Shown: in pieces, positions 7,549 to 16,245 of the stretch
Layout of the letters: each line of letters begins with the position of its first letter
How positions within the stretch are numbered: position 1 is the first letter of the stretch
Source: an uncultured Clostridium sp.
GTDB lineage: Bacteria; Bacillota; Clostridia; Clostridiales; Clostridiaceae
Length of the DNA stretch: 62,798 bases
Direction: 5' to 3'
Assembly: GCF_910588715.1 (NCBI RefSeq)
Contig: NZ_CAJURG010000009.1
Location: forward strand, 1-62,798
Made by a program: the position numbers and the translations under genes
Notes under the pieces: model-generated
Databases searched by the model: none
What the model was told of the DNA's origin: nothing
The model's input: only the letters and a program-made list of their open reading frames with translations

Positions 7549-8446
7549 AACTTCTTAATTTTTCTAATAAAGCCTTTATATCATTTGGTAGTTCCGCTCT
7601 TAAATTAAGTTCTTTTTTAGTTTTTGGGGACTTAAAGTTTAAACCATATGCATGAAGTGCTTGCCTTTTAATAATCTCTGAATCTGATTCATATCCATAT
7701 AAGGTATCTCCATAAATAGGATGACCCATAGAAGATAAATGCACTCTAATTTGATGAGTTCTACCTGTTTCTAATAAGCACTCAACTAAATCAGCATCTT
7801 TTAATCTTTCAACTACTTTATAGTGAGTAATACTTCTTTGTCCTCTTTCATCTACAACCCTTCTCATATTTCCTTCAATTTCTGGTCTATAAATTGGCTT
7901 ATCTATTGTCCCTTCCATTGCTTCCATATGACCATGTACTAAAGTTAAATATCTTTTTTCTATTTCATTTTTTTGCATATCATTAGATAATTCCATATGA
8001 GCATATTGGTTTTTAGCTATTATTATGAGTCCAGATGTATCCATATCTAATCTACTAACTAACCTTACTATGCAATCTTGATTAGTTTCTTTAAAATAAT
8101 ATAATAATGCATTTGCTAAAGTTCCTGACTGATATCTTTTAGTTGGATGTACTACCATATTAGGTCCCTTATTTACAACTATGATTTCACTATCTTCATA
8201 AACTACATCTATATCTATATTTTCTGGTTCAATATTTTGAGTTTCTTTTTTATTCAATTTAATAAGTATGTTGTCATTTTCTTTTAAAACATAATTCATT
8301 CTTACAGGAGCATTATTTACTATTATTCTTTTATCTAGTGCAGCTCCTCTTATAAGCCTTGACGATAATCCCATTTCTTCTTTTAGATATTCTCTTATCT
8401 TTCTTCCTTCAAAGCTTTTTTCAACGCATTTTTCTAAAGTACTCAT
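7547..8446 (-). CDS. RluA/RluD-family 23S rRNA or tRNA pseudouridine synthase
   Basis: This enzyme isomerises specific uridines to pseudouridine. The 299-residue product has an N-terminal S4 RNA-binding domain (LSSRLIRGAALDKRIIVN) and the catalytic domain with the invariant aspartate in RLDMDTSGLIIIAK. The later motif GRTHQIRVHLSSMGHPIYGD is typical of the RluD group. The start is the ATG at 8444-8446 with GGAGGT; an upstream in-frame ATG (8462-8464) overlaps the ribosome site. The exact target uridines cannot be inferred. It shares its terminator with the convergent carboxypeptidase gene. Confidence 0.9.
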   Translation of the reverse strand: MSTLEKCVEKSFEGRKIREYLKEEMGLSSRLIRGAALDKRIIVNNAPVRMNYVLKENDNILIKLNKKETQNIEPENIDIDVVYEDSEIIVVNKGPNMVVHPTKRYQSGTLANALLYYFKETNQDCIVRLVSRLDMDTSGLIIIAKNQYAHMELSNDMQKNEIEKRYLTLVHGHMEAMEGTIDKPIYRPEIEGNMRRVVDERGQRSITHYKVVERLKDADLVECLLETGRTHQIRVHLSSMGHPIYGDTLYGYESDSEIIKRQALHAYGLNFKSPKTKKELNLRAELPNDIKALLEKLRS

Positions 8447-8469
8447 AAAAAATTTTACCTCCATTAAAT

Positions 8470-8594
8470 AATTAAGAGTTAAGAATGAAAAATTAAGAAT
8501 TACTGCTTAAATTATTATTATAATTTATAACAAATTATATTTAAAGTCACTATAACTTTAAATTAAACTCTTAACTCTATACTCTTAACTCTAA
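8470..8594. repeat. Intergenic inverted/tandem repeat element (TCTTAACTCT)
   Basis: The gap contains AGAGTTAAGA at 8475-8484 and its complement at 8583-8592. A 14-base tandem direct repeat, ACTCTTAACTCTAT at 8567-8580 and ACTCTTAACTCTAA at 8581-8594, lies at the right. Inside is a 9-bp stem (ATTTAAAGT/ACTTTAAAT). The whole gap can fold into one long A+T hairpin. It resembles small non-coding interspersed repeats of clostridial genomes; copy number elsewhere is not visible here. Confidence 0.6.
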
Positions 8595-8598
8595 AATT

Positions 8599-9954
8599 TT
8601 ACCTAAACTCTAAGTAATCTTCACCAATTATTATTACTGCATCATAATCTTGATATTCTGACTCTTTATTTTTTGAAAGATTTTTAATACCTGTATCTTC
8701 ACTTAATAACTTTCTTAAGTCTTTATTATTTGATAATATGCTTGATTCTTTACTTTTTTCATAATTTCCAGTACTTATAGTAGCATATCCTAACTTTTCT
8801 AACTCAGTTTTTAAATTACCTGCTAATCCATTTACCCTAGTTGCATTTAAAACCATAATAGAAGAAGTCTTTTTTTCTTCACTATTATCTGCTTCACTAG
8901 TAATTTTTAATGATTCTATTATACTTCTATTATATGAAGAATCTGCGACTAAAAAGTCTTGTCCATATATTCTTTCATTATATCCTTGTAATGTATTCAT
9001 AGATGTTCCTGAATTACTTATCATTTTTAATCCATACTTTATCATCTCTGTACCAGGCATATTAGTTATTACATTTTCTTTTATAGATTTTAAAATATCT
9101 GGTATTTGAGTAACTATCATTGGATTAGTACATTTTTCTATTAATGCAGATATAAACTTTTGCTGATTTTTAATTCTTCCTAAATCTCCATCAGCAAGAC
9201 CTGTACCATCATTGTTTTTTCTCCATCTAAAGAACTCCTCTGCTTTTTGTCCATCTAATAATACTGTCTCACCTTTATTAAAATTTATATGAAGGTCTTG
9301 TGCATCATCATCGTAGTACATATCCCTCTCTATAAACATTTCTACTCCACCAACAGCATCAATTAAATTTCTAAATGCAGCATAATCAATCTCTATAAGA
9401 TAATTAACTGTTATATCTAATAATCCCTCAACTTGTTCTATAACTTCTTCTTCCCCACCTAAAGCATAAGCAGCATTTATCTTCCAGTAAGGAATATAAT
9501 TACCTTCACCATCACGTGCATTTTCTACTTCAATTAAAGTATCTCTTGGAATAGAAACTACCTTTATATTATCAGTACGTGGATTATAGTTTAAAAGTAT
9601 CATAGTATCAGTTCTTCTAGCTGAAGTATTCGAAATATTTTCCGAATCTCCTATATCCATACCTAATAATAATATATTTACTGTTTCATTTGCTCTTGGT
9701 TTAACACCTGCTATTACATCACTATTATTTAAAGATGAAATAAAAGAAAATAAATATATTCCACTTAATGTTACTAATATTAATACTGTTAAAATTAAAG
9801 CTAAAATAGCCCTTTTTATAATAGTAGACCTTTTTTCTTTTTTTCTTAATTTCCTTTTTATATTTAATTGTTCTTTAGGGGTTAAATCTCCTCTATTTAT
9901 TTTATTAGAGATTCTCCTACCATTGCCCCCTCTATTATCTTTATTGATTGCCAT
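8599..9954 (-). CDS. LytR-CpsA-Psr (LCP) family wall polymer ligase with LytR_C domain
   Basis: LCP proteins transfer undecaprenyl-linked glycopolymers to peptidoglycan outside the membrane. The 451-residue protein has a basic cytoplasmic N-terminus, one membrane helix (about residues 46-70), the LCP domain (about 90-320) with NILLLGMDIGD, SARRTDTMILLNYN, SIPRDT and RWRKNNDG, and a C-terminal LytR_C domain (from about 365; IMVLNATRVNGLAGNL). Arg and Asp residues that bind polyprenyl-phosphate are in place. It is the last gene of the obgE-yhbY-nadD-yqeK-lcp string, 52 bases after yqeK. AAGGGG precedes the ATG. Confidence 0.92.
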   Translation of the reverse strand: MAINKDNRGGNGRRISNKINRGDLTPKEQLNIKRKLRKKEKRSTIIKRAILALILTVLILVTLSGIYLFSFISSLNNSDVIAGVKPRANETVNILLLGMDIGDSENISNTSARRTDTMILLNYNPRTDNIKVVSIPRDTLIEVENARDGEGNYIPYWKINAAYALGGEEEVIEQVEGLLDITVNYLIEIDYAAFRNLIDAVGGVEMFIERDMYYDDDAQDLHINFNKGETVLLDGQKAEEFFRWRKNNDGTGLADGDLGRIKNQQKFISALIEKCTNPMIVTQIPDILKSIKENVITNMPGTEMIKYGLKMISNSGTSMNTLQGYNERIYGQDFLVADSSYNRSIIESLKITSEADNSEEKKTSSIMVLNATRVNGLAGNLKTELEKLGYATISTGNYEKSKESSILSNNKDLRKLLSEDTGIKNLSKNKESEYQDYDAVIIIGEDYLEFR

Positions 9955-10006
9955 TATCCCGCCCCTTACCTTATATATAATAATAAAAATTTAATAGTAT
10001 TTAAAT

Positions 10007-10582
10007 TTATTTATTATTAGTATTATATACTAAATAATTTCGTGCCTTAACAGAATTTATGTCAACTGCACAACCTTTATTTAATAAATATATAGTAGTA
10101 TGAGTTAATGCTTTTAACATAGCCAAGTCTAAATCCTTATAAGCTACTTCTCTAATTTCATCTATCCCTTCAAATTTTCTAGAAGGTTCTATTAAATCAG
10201 CTAAATAAACTATTTTTTCAAGATTGGTCATATTTTCTTTTCCTGTAGTATGCCATCTCATTGCATTTAAAATTTCTTCATCTTTTATTTCAAAAACCTT
10301 TTTAGCTATTATAGGAGCAATTATTGAATGCCATAACTCTTTAGTATTTTCTTCGTCTATTGATAAAATAATATTTTCATCTTCTATTATTTTTCTTAAT
10401 TCTTCATTGCTCATATTTTTTGCAACATCATGACAAAGAGCTGCTATTTCAGCTTTTTCTTTATCCTCACCATAAGTTTCTGCAAGTTTAATAGCTGTAT
10501 TAACTACACCTAAAACATGCCCATACCTAGCTGGCTTTAAGTTGCTTCTTAAATAATCCTTTATTTCATCTAATCCCCACAT
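10007..10582 (-). CDS. yqeK: YqeK-family HD-domain hydrolase (diadenosine tetraphosphatase type)
   Basis: A 191-residue HD-domain phosphohydrolase. YqeK proteins in Firmicutes cleave Ap4A symmetrically to ADP. Metal-binding motifs are present: an early H in RYGHVLGV, the HD pair in ALCHDVAKN, H in HSIIAPIIA, MRWHTTG, and the distal D in YLADLIEPSRKFEG, the last being a YqeK hallmark. It starts 2 bases after the nadD stop behind AGGAG, so the two are cotranscribed; the nadD-yqeK pairing is standard in Firmicutes. Confidence 0.92.
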   Translation of the reverse strand: MWGLDEIKDYLRSNLKPARYGHVLGVVNTAIKLAETYGEDKEKAEIAALCHDVAKNMSNEELRKIIEDENIILSIDEENTKELWHSIIAPIIAKKVFEIKDEEILNAMRWHTTGKENMTNLEKIVYLADLIEPSRKFEGIDEIREVAYKDLDLAMLKALTHTTIYLLNKGCAVDINSVKARNYLVYNTNNK

Positions 10583-10583
10583 T

Positions 10584-11192
10584 CTAATCTCCTCTATATA
10601 AATTATTATATTTTATATATTCCATTACTTCATTTGGCATAAAAAAATCTACTCTTTTTCCTTCTAATATTTTTTCTCTAATCATAGAAGAAGAAATATC
10701 TAAATTAATTACGTCTAATAAAATTATATTACAATTATATTTCTCTTGTAATTTTTTCTTTTGTCCTTCAAGAACTTCCTTTGTATATTCTCCTCTATTA
10801 AAAGCTACAAATGTACAATTTCCTAATACAAGTTCAGGATTTTTCCACTTTTCTATATCCATTAAAGAATCAGCACCAGCAATGAAGAAGACCTCAATAT
10901 CTTCTTCATCACCTTTTAAATATCTTAATGTTTCATAAGTATAACTATACCCTTGCTTTTGAATTTCATAATCACTAATTTCAAAACCTTGATAATTATT
11001 TATAGCCATTTTAACCATATCATATCTATACTTAGAATCTATAACTGGACTTTCTTTTTTATGAGGTGGATTTCCTGAAACCATAAATATAACTTTATCT
11101 AAGTTTAAAGCTTCCTTTGCTTCATATGCAATATATAAATGTGCTGAATGTATAGGATTAAATGTCCCACCCATCATACCATATCTCTTCAT
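10584..11192 (-). CDS. nadD: Nicotinate-nucleotide adenylyltransferase
   Basis: This enzyme adenylates nicotinic acid mononucleotide to deamido-NAD in NAD synthesis. The 202-residue length is typical. It carries the nucleotidyltransferase motifs GGTFNPIHSAHL at the N-terminus and ISSSMIREKI near the C-terminus, and SGNPPHKK in the substrate loop. The start lies a few bases after yhbY with only a weak ribosome site (GGAAAA), so it probably depends on translational coupling to yhbY. Confidence 0.95.
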   Translation of the reverse strand: MKRYGMMGGTFNPIHSAHLYIAYEAKEALNLDKVIFMVSGNPPHKKESPVIDSKYRYDMVKMAINNYQGFEISDYEIQKQGYSYTYETLRYLKGDEEDIEVFFIAGADSLMDIEKWKNPELVLGNCTFVAFNRGEYTKEVLEGQKKKLQEKYNCNIILLDVINLDISSSMIREKILEGKRVDFFMPNEVMEYIKYNNLYRGD

Positions 11193-11194
11193 AA

Positions 11195-11500
11195 TTATTT
11201 ATTTTTTCCTTGTGGTAATTCTATTTTAGGTTTCTTTTCAGACTTTTTATATAATACAATTTTACTTCCTATAGCCTGAACTCCTTCACAACCTATAAGC
11301 TTACATATTTCATCTGAAACTTCTCTAGCTGCTAATCCGCTATTTTCTAAAACCTTTATTTTTATAAGCTCTCTTGCTTCTAAAGCTTCTTCTAATTGTC
11401 TTAAAAATGTTTCTTCAACACCATTTTTACCTATTTGAAATATTGGTGACATTGTATTTGCAAGCCCTCTTAAATAAGCTCTTTGTTTTCCTGTTATCAT
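11195..11500 (-). CDS. yhbY: YhbY-family (CRM domain) ribosome assembly RNA-binding protein
   Basis: A single CRM domain of 101 residues; homologues bind pre-50S particles. The opening TGKQRAYLRGLAN and the GKNG loop (PIFQIGKNGVEE) are diagnostic. A short lysine-rich tail follows the domain. It starts 12 bases after obgE with GGAGG overlapping the obgE end, and precedes nadD, a common Firmicute arrangement. Confidence 0.93.
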   Translation of the reverse strand: MITGKQRAYLRGLANTMSPIFQIGKNGVEETFLRQLEEALEARELIKIKVLENSGLAAREVSDEICKLIGCEGVQAIGSKIVLYKKSEKKPKIELPQGKNK

Positions 11501-11514
11501 TTAATTTAATCCTC

Positions 11515-12801
11515 CTATAATATGTACTCAAACTCGAAGTCATTTAATCTAACCATGTCTCCGTCTTGTACACCCATCTCTCTAATTTGTTGTAATACAC
11601 CCTTATTATTAAGTACCTTATGGAAGTATCTTAATGAGTCTGCATCATGAATATTTACAGATGCAAGTAATCTATCAACAAATGATCCTGTAACAACATA
11701 TGTGTTAAATTCTTCACCTTCTTCAATGTTGATTTCATAAGTAAATTTCTTTTCTTCTTCAACATATCTTTCTTCTTCTGGTATTTCTAATTCCATTATT
11801 GGAATTTCTGTTAACATCTTACCAGCTTCTTTAATAACTTCATCAACCCCAGCTTTAGTTGCTGCTGACATTTTAAATACCTTATCAAAGCCTAATTCAT
11901 TAACTTTTTTCTTAAAATCTTCAAAAACTTCTTCATCATAAAGCATATCAGCTTTGTTAGCTACAACAATTTGAGGTCTATCCCAAAGCTTTACAGAATA
12001 CTTTTTAAGTTCCTCATTTATCTTAACAAAATCCTCAAAAGCATCTCTTCCTTCAACCCCAGATATATCAACAACGTGTATTAATAATCTTGTTCTTTCT
12101 ATATGTCTTAAGAAATCAAGACCTAATCCTACACCTTCTGCCGCTCCTTCAATTATTCCTGGAATATCAGCCATAACAAAAGAATTAATTCCTTCTGCTT
12201 TAACAACACCTAAATTTGGTTTTAAAGTTGTAAAGTGATAATTTGCTATTTTAGGTTTAGCTGCTGTAACTGTTGATAATAAAGTTGATTTTCCTACATT
12301 AGGGAATCCAACTAATCCAACATCTGCAAGTAATTTTAACTCAAGCATTAAAGTTCTTTCTTCTGCTGGCATACCTGGTTCTGCAAAGTGTGGCGCCTGT
12401 CTTGTTGGTGTACAGAACTTACAGTTTCCTTTACCACCTTTACCACCTCTTGCAATAACATATGTATCATCTTTATGAGAAAGGTCAGCAATAACTTTAT
12501 TACTTTCAAAATCTCTAATAATAGTTCCCATTGGAACTCTTATGTATAAATCTTCTCCATCTTTACCATAGCATTTAGAACCTGAACCATTTCCTCCTGA
12601 TTCTGCTATAAACTTTTTCTTATATTTGAAATCTAAAAGTGTTGTTAATCCAGTATCTACTGTAAATATAACACTACCACCTTTTCCTCCATCTCCACCA
12701 TCTGGTCCTCCAAGTGGAACATATTTTTCTCTTCTAAACGTAACAGCACCATTTCCACCTGCACCTGATCTAACTAATATCTTGGCTCTATCTATAAACA
12801 T
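11515..12801 (-). CDS. obgE: GTPase ObgE/CgtA
   Basis: An essential ribosome-assembly and stress-response GTPase. The 428-residue protein shows the glycine-rich Obg fold (GAGGNGAVTFRREK, GGPDGGDGGKGG), the G domain with P-loop GFPNVGKSTLL, DIPGIIEGA and NKAD, and a C-terminal OCT domain (from about residue 350) typical of Gram-positive Obg proteins. AAGGAGG precedes the ATG. It heads the obgE-yhbY-nadD-yqeK-lcp string and follows the rpmA terminator. Confidence 0.97.
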   Translation of the reverse strand: MFIDRAKILVRSGAGGNGAVTFRREKYVPLGGPDGGDGGKGGSVIFTVDTGLTTLLDFKYKKKFIAESGGNGSGSKCYGKDGEDLYIRVPMGTIIRDFESNKVIADLSHKDDTYVIARGGKGGKGNCKFCTPTRQAPHFAEPGMPAEERTLMLELKLLADVGLVGFPNVGKSTLLSTVTAAKPKIANYHFTTLKPNLGVVKAEGINSFVMADIPGIIEGAAEGVGLGLDFLRHIERTRLLIHVVDISGVEGRDAFEDFVKINEELKKYSVKLWDRPQIVVANKADMLYDEEVFEDFKKKVNELGFDKVFKMSAATKAGVDEVIKEAGKMLTEIPIMELEIPEEERYVEEEKKFTYEINIEEGEEFNTYVVTGSFVDRLLASVNIHDADSLRYFHKVLNNKGVLQQIREMGVQDGDMVRLNDFEFEYIL

Positions 12802-12915
12802 AGTTACTAACCTCCTTGTAACTTCTTAATGTTAAACATGATAATTCATTTTTATTATTCCTTAACATATATATTTTATAATAGTATATATAAAAAAGAT
12901 ATTTATTACAAGAAT

Positions 12916-12939
12916 AAAAGCACCCTTACGGGTGCTTTT
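12916..12939 (-). terminator. Terminator of the rplU-prp-rpmA operon
   Basis: A perfect 10-bp stem AAAAGCACCC/GGGTGCTTTT with a 4-base loop lies 17 bases after the rpmA stop. The T stretch that follows on the minus strand is short. Confidence 0.85.
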
Positions 12940-12956
12940 ACCTATATAAAATATAA

Positions 12957-13256
12957 TTATTCAGCTATTTCTTCAACGCTTACTGGGTAAACAGAAACTT
13001 TCTTCTTGTCTCTTCCCATTCTTTCAAATCTTACGATTCCGTCTTCCTTAGCAAATAAAGTATCATCTCCACCCTTACCAACGTTTAAACCTGGGTGAAT
13101 CTTAGTTCCTCTTTGTCTGTAAAGGATGTTTCCAGCTAAAACGAATTCTCCGTCTGCAGCTTTAGCTCCTAATCTCTTAGATTCAGAATCTCTACCATTC
13201 TTTGAACTACCTACCCCTTTCTTGTGGGCAAATAATTGAAGGTTCATCATTAACAT
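12957..13256 (-). CDS. rpmA: 50S ribosomal protein L27 with cleavable N-terminus
   Basis: L27 lines the peptidyl-transferase centre. The 99-residue product begins with a short leader ending LQLF before AHKKGVGSSKNGRDS. This is the Firmicute form in which the Prp protease cuts after the Phe to expose the functional N-terminus. The prp gene ends 6 bases upstream, which supports that processing. Start choice among Met1, 3 and 4 is unclear; Met1 has GGAGG at 10 bases. Confidence 0.97.
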   Translation of the reverse strand: MLMMNLQLFAHKKGVGSSKNGRDSESKRLGAKAADGEFVLAGNILYRQRGTKIHPGLNVGKGGDDTLFAKEDGIVRFERMGRDKKKVSVYPVSVEEIAE

Positions 13257-13261
13257 ACTCT

Positions 13262-13636
13262 TTACACCTCCTCGAATTTTATTTTTATATATTTATTTCG
13301 TCTATTTTTACCAAAACTAGCTTCAAGGGACATCATTAAACTTTCTAAACTTTTTTCAAAGGTTAAAAGTAATACCTGTCCTCTCTCAATATCCTCTTTT
13401 TTAAGATTAGTTAACCTCAATGATAAAAATCCATCATTTATTTCATACTTTATTGGTAGTTTTAAAACTTCCTGCATACCTATTACAGTACTTTGAGATA
13501 ATACTGAAACACTATTGCAAATCATATCATATGAATCACCTGTAGTATTTTCAATTTCTTCTCTTGATAAAGCATGACCTTCTATCTTAAAGCCAAGAGA
13601 TATATGTTTTTTCTTAAATATAATAACCTTAATCAT
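13262..13636 (-). CDS. prp: Ribosomal-processing cysteine protease Prp
   Basis: Prp (YsxB) removes the N-terminal extension of ribosomal protein L27. The 124-residue product has the expected catalytic pair: His in the FKIEGHA segment and Cys in DMICNSVSVLSQST. It lies between rplU and rpmA, its invariant location in Firmicutes, with 9 and 5 bases of spacing. Confidence 0.93.
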   Translation of the reverse strand: MIKVIIFKKKHISLGFKIEGHALSREEIENTTGDSYDMICNSVSVLSQSTVIGMQEVLKLPIKYEINDGFLSLRLTNLKKEDIERGQVLLLTFEKSLESLMMSLEASFGKNRRNKYIKIKFEEV

Positions 13637-13645
13637 AACTTACAA

Positions 13646-13957
13646 TTAAGCTTCGATTTTTTCGATTACTAATTTAGTGTAAGGTTGTCTGTGACCAGTC
13701 TTCTTTCTGTAGTCCTTCTTTGGCTTATACTTGAAAACTGTGATTTTCTTAGCTTTTCCTTGAGCAGCTACCTTAGCAACAACTTTAGCTCCAGCAACTA
13801 CTGGTGCACCAACTGTTAAAGTTTCTCCATTAGAAACAGCTAAAACCTCTGTTAATTCTACTGTTGATTCAACTTCAGCGTTTAATTTTTCAACGTATAT
13901 TACGTCTCCTTCTTGAACTCTGTATTGTTTTCCTCCAGTTAATACTACTGCGTACAT
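13646..13957 (-). CDS. rplU: 50S ribosomal protein L21
   Basis: A 103-residue L21 with the signature MYAVVLTGGKQYRVQ at the start and KKDYRKKTGHRQPYT near the end. The start is the ATG at 13955-13957 behind GAGGAGG; a longer open frame to 13999 runs through the leader RNA and is not used. First gene of rplU-prp-rpmA, preceded by an L21 leader and a promoter. Confidence 0.97.
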   Translation of the reverse strand: MYAVVLTGGKQYRVQEGDVIYVEKLNAEVESTVELTEVLAVSNGETLTVGAPVVAGAKVVAKVAAQGKAKKITVFKYKPKKDYRKKTGHRQPYTKLVIEKIEA

Positions 13958-14046
13958 TAAAACACCTCCTCTTAAACGGTCTCGCCAATTTAGGTACAAA
14001 GATTTAACTTTGTTTTTATTAAAACCCGTTATGTGCGGTTTACATA
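13958..14046 (-). ncRNA. L21 leader (ribosomal protein autoregulatory 5' UTR)
   Basis: The untranslated leader carries ACCGCACATAACGGGT near its 5' end and TTGGCGAGACCGTTTAAGAG just before the ribosome site. These are conserved blocks of the Firmicute L21 leader, thought to bind L21 and feed back on the operon. The stem AACAAAGTTAAATCTTTGT lies between them. Identification is from memory of the motif, not a covariance search. Confidence 0.65.
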
Positions 14047-14050
14047 TGAC

Positions 14051-14080
14051 ATTTTATCATATAAAAATACATTTTGTAAA
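14051..14080 (-). promoter_or_regulatory. Sigma-A-type promoter of the rplU operon
   Basis: TTTACA (14075-14080) and TAAAAT (14051-14056), 18 bases apart, lie just upstream of the L21 leader. Transcription would start near 14045. Confidence 0.6.
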
Positions 14081-14085
14081 GAAAT

Positions 14086-15531
14086 TTATTTTACTTTTTC
14101 AATTGTTTTTATCTTGTATTTTTGGTAATTTTCTTTTTGGTTTGAGAATATAAGTGGCTCAACTTTATAGCCTTCTATGTCATTAACAAAGTTTAAATAA
14201 ATTTCTTTATCTAATCCATCAATGCTTTTTAAAAATTTAAATAAGTCACCTTTTACATTCTCTTCATAGTTTTTATCAATTTCAATATAAAAATCCTTTA
14301 TAGAATTTTCATTTGAACATTTTATAATTTCATTTCTAATAAGAGTTTCTATATATGATAATTTTAAAAGAAATCCATTGCTTTTACATTTTATACAAGG
14401 CTCCTCTAAATACTCATAAATAGATTTTCCTCTTCTTTTTCTACTTATTTGAATTAAATCTAGTTCTGTGAAAGGAAAAATCTTAACATTTCCTTTATCT
14501 GCTTCTAAAGATTTTTTTAGTTCTTTAAGTACAGGAATCTTTTGTTTTTCATCTCTCATATCTATAAAGTCAACAACTATTATTCCACTTAAATTTCTTA
14601 ATCTTATTTGTCTTCCAACTTCTTTTGCAGCCTCTAAATTAGTTTGCATTATAGTTTTATTAAAGTCTCTACCCTTTGTGTTTTTTCCACTATTAACATC
14701 TATCACATACATAGCTTCCGTTTTATCTATTACAATATATCCACCACAAGGAATATTAACTTTTTTATGCCTTAGCTTAATTATTTCCTTTTCTATTCCA
14801 CTATAATCAAATAAAGTTCTTGTACCTTCATATAAATTAAACTCAAAATTTTCTTTATCATTAATTAAACTTTTAATCAGCTCTAAAAACTCTAAACTAT
14901 CAACTATAACCTTTGTTTTTTTATTGCTTAATTCCTCAAAAAACCTTGTAATTAAACTATTTGATTTAACCTTACCTATAGATTTAGAATATTTAAGTTT
15001 TCTTTCCATTTCATCTCTTTTATTTAAAAGATACTCAAGTTCTTCTTTTAATTCTTCATCAGTTGCAAACTCTGCTTCCGTTCTAAATACGATTCCAATT
15101 CCTCTAATAGGAGTTATTAAAGTTGTTAATCTTCTTTTTTGTTCTACATCAGAAATTCTCTTAGATAAGGTTATTCCTTCATCTCCTATTGTTAAAACAA
15201 TGAACTTACCTAATACAGTTACTTTATTACTAACCTTAGCCCCTTTATTTCCTAAAGGTTCTTTTAAAACCTCTACTAATAAATCTTGGCCTTTTTTTAT
15301 TCCTAACCTTTTTAGTTCTTCGCTATAATACATATAGGCTTCTTTTTCTAAACCTATATCTAAAAATACAGAATTAATTCCTGGAATTATATTTTTAACC
15401 CTTGCTTTATAAACTTCTCCAATTTGTGGCTCAATGGAGTCCTCTTCAACTAAGCACTCCATCAATTCACCCTCTTCTTTTACGGCAATTCTAATTAAAC
15501 TTTCTCTTTTTTCAACGAAAATTTCTCTCAT
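14086..15531 (-). CDS. Ribonuclease E/G family endoribonuclease
   Basis: An endoribonuclease for single-stranded A/U-rich RNA, acting in rRNA maturation and mRNA turnover. The 481 residues match the RNase G length. Features are an S1 domain (about 35-120; INSVFLDIGLEKEAYMYY), the RNase H-like core with catalytic aspartates in YVIDVNSGK and IIVVDFIDM, and the zinc-link cysteines in EPCIKCKSNG. No long RNase E scaffold tail is present. It lies between the DUF2344 gene and the L21 promoter. Whether it acts as RNase G or as the main RNase E-type enzyme is not visible. Confidence 0.93.
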   Translation of the reverse strand: MREIFVEKRESLIRIAVKEEGELMECLVEEDSIEPQIGEVYKARVKNIIPGINSVFLDIGLEKEAYMYYSEELKRLGIKKGQDLLVEVLKEPLGNKGAKVSNKVTVLGKFIVLTIGDEGITLSKRISDVEQKRRLTTLITPIRGIGIVFRTEAEFATDEELKEELEYLLNKRDEMERKLKYSKSIGKVKSNSLITRFFEELSNKKTKVIVDSLEFLELIKSLINDKENFEFNLYEGTRTLFDYSGIEKEIIKLRHKKVNIPCGGYIVIDKTEAMYVIDVNSGKNTKGRDFNKTIMQTNLEAAKEVGRQIRLRNLSGIIVVDFIDMRDEKQKIPVLKELKKSLEADKGNVKIFPFTELDLIQISRKRRGKSIYEYLEEPCIKCKSNGFLLKLSYIETLIRNEIIKCSNENSIKDFYIEIDKNYEENVKGDLFKFLKSIDGLDKEIYLNFVNDIEGYKVEPLIFSNQKENYQKYKIKTIEKVK

Positions 15532-15543
15532 ATTAAAACTACC

Positions 15544-16245
15544 TTAAATCCCCTTATATAAAGGAACATACTTATTGTTTTTTAATATATACATCTCTTC
15601 TCTTTTTATATTTACAAAAGAGTTATCATTAATTTCTGATATTTTCCCTTTTAAATAAGTTACTAAAAGATCAGCTGAAAGATTTTCTCTGCTTCCTGTT
15701 GCTATTAATACATTTAAAATTAATTCATTATCTTTTACCCAATATTTAAATTCTTTAACTAAAGGTTTTATATCAGTAAGCTTTTCACCTTTTTTAGTTT
15801 TCTTAACTATTTCCCATTTATCCTCATTTAAAGTTTTCATCATTTCTTCTTCAACTTTAGAAGTTCCATTAAGTTTTACCTTAATTGTATATCTTGCTCC
15901 ATCTAAAAGAGCCATAGCTTGTGGTAATCTCTTAACATTTTCTATTATTTCAACAGGAGTTGCATGTAAAAACTTAATTGATTCTGTTGTACTTTCATTT
16001 AGTTTTTCCAAAACCTCTCCTACTCCAATAGATTTAGTTAAAACTAAATCTAAATATTCACCATCTGAATAAACTCCAACTGAAAGTGGTTGTGCTATTG
16101 ATAGTGACATATGGGGATTAAATCCCTTCGAATATTCAACTGGTAATCCTGATCTTTTTATTATTCTTTGAATAGTTCTCATTAAATCTAAATGACCAAT
16201 GAATTTAATATTTTCACCCTTAGTAAATTTAATTACGTATCGCAC
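15544..16245 (-). CDS. TIGR03936-type (DUF2344) radical-SAM-associated protein
   Basis: A protein of 233 residues (239 from an earlier in-frame ATG at 16261-16263). The opening RYVIKFTKGENIKFIGHLDL is the family signature, and YSKGFNPHMSLS follows. In most genomes the gene sits directly after, or is fused to, a TIGR03960 B12-binding-type radical SAM gene, as here; the biochemical role is unknown. I prefer the GTG start (16243-16245), which makes the family-typical N-terminus and overlaps the upstream gene by 17 bases, although GGGAAG is 10 bases away. Confidence 0.88.
   Translation of the reverse strand: MRYVIKFTKGENIKFIGHLDLMRTIQRIIKRSGLPVEYSKGFNPHMSLSIAQPLSVGVYSDGEYLDLVLTKSIGVGEVLEKLNESTTESIKFLHATPVEIIENVKRLPQAMALLDGARYTIKVKLNGTSKVEEEMMKTLNEDKWEIVKKTKKGEKLTDIKPLVKEFKYWVKDNELILNVLIATGSRENLSADLLVTYLKGKISEINDNSFVNIKREEMYILKNNKYVPLYKGI

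Noticed and set aside
12626..12829. Plus-strand open frame opposite obgE with a Pro-rich product
   Set aside because: It is the complement of the glycine-rich Obg fold; a shadow of a real gene.
14468..15328. Plus-strand open frames opposite the RNase E/G gene (including a 134-codon frame)
   Set aside because: Ser/Leu/Ile-rich translations typical of antisense A+T-rich coding DNA, no ribosome sites.
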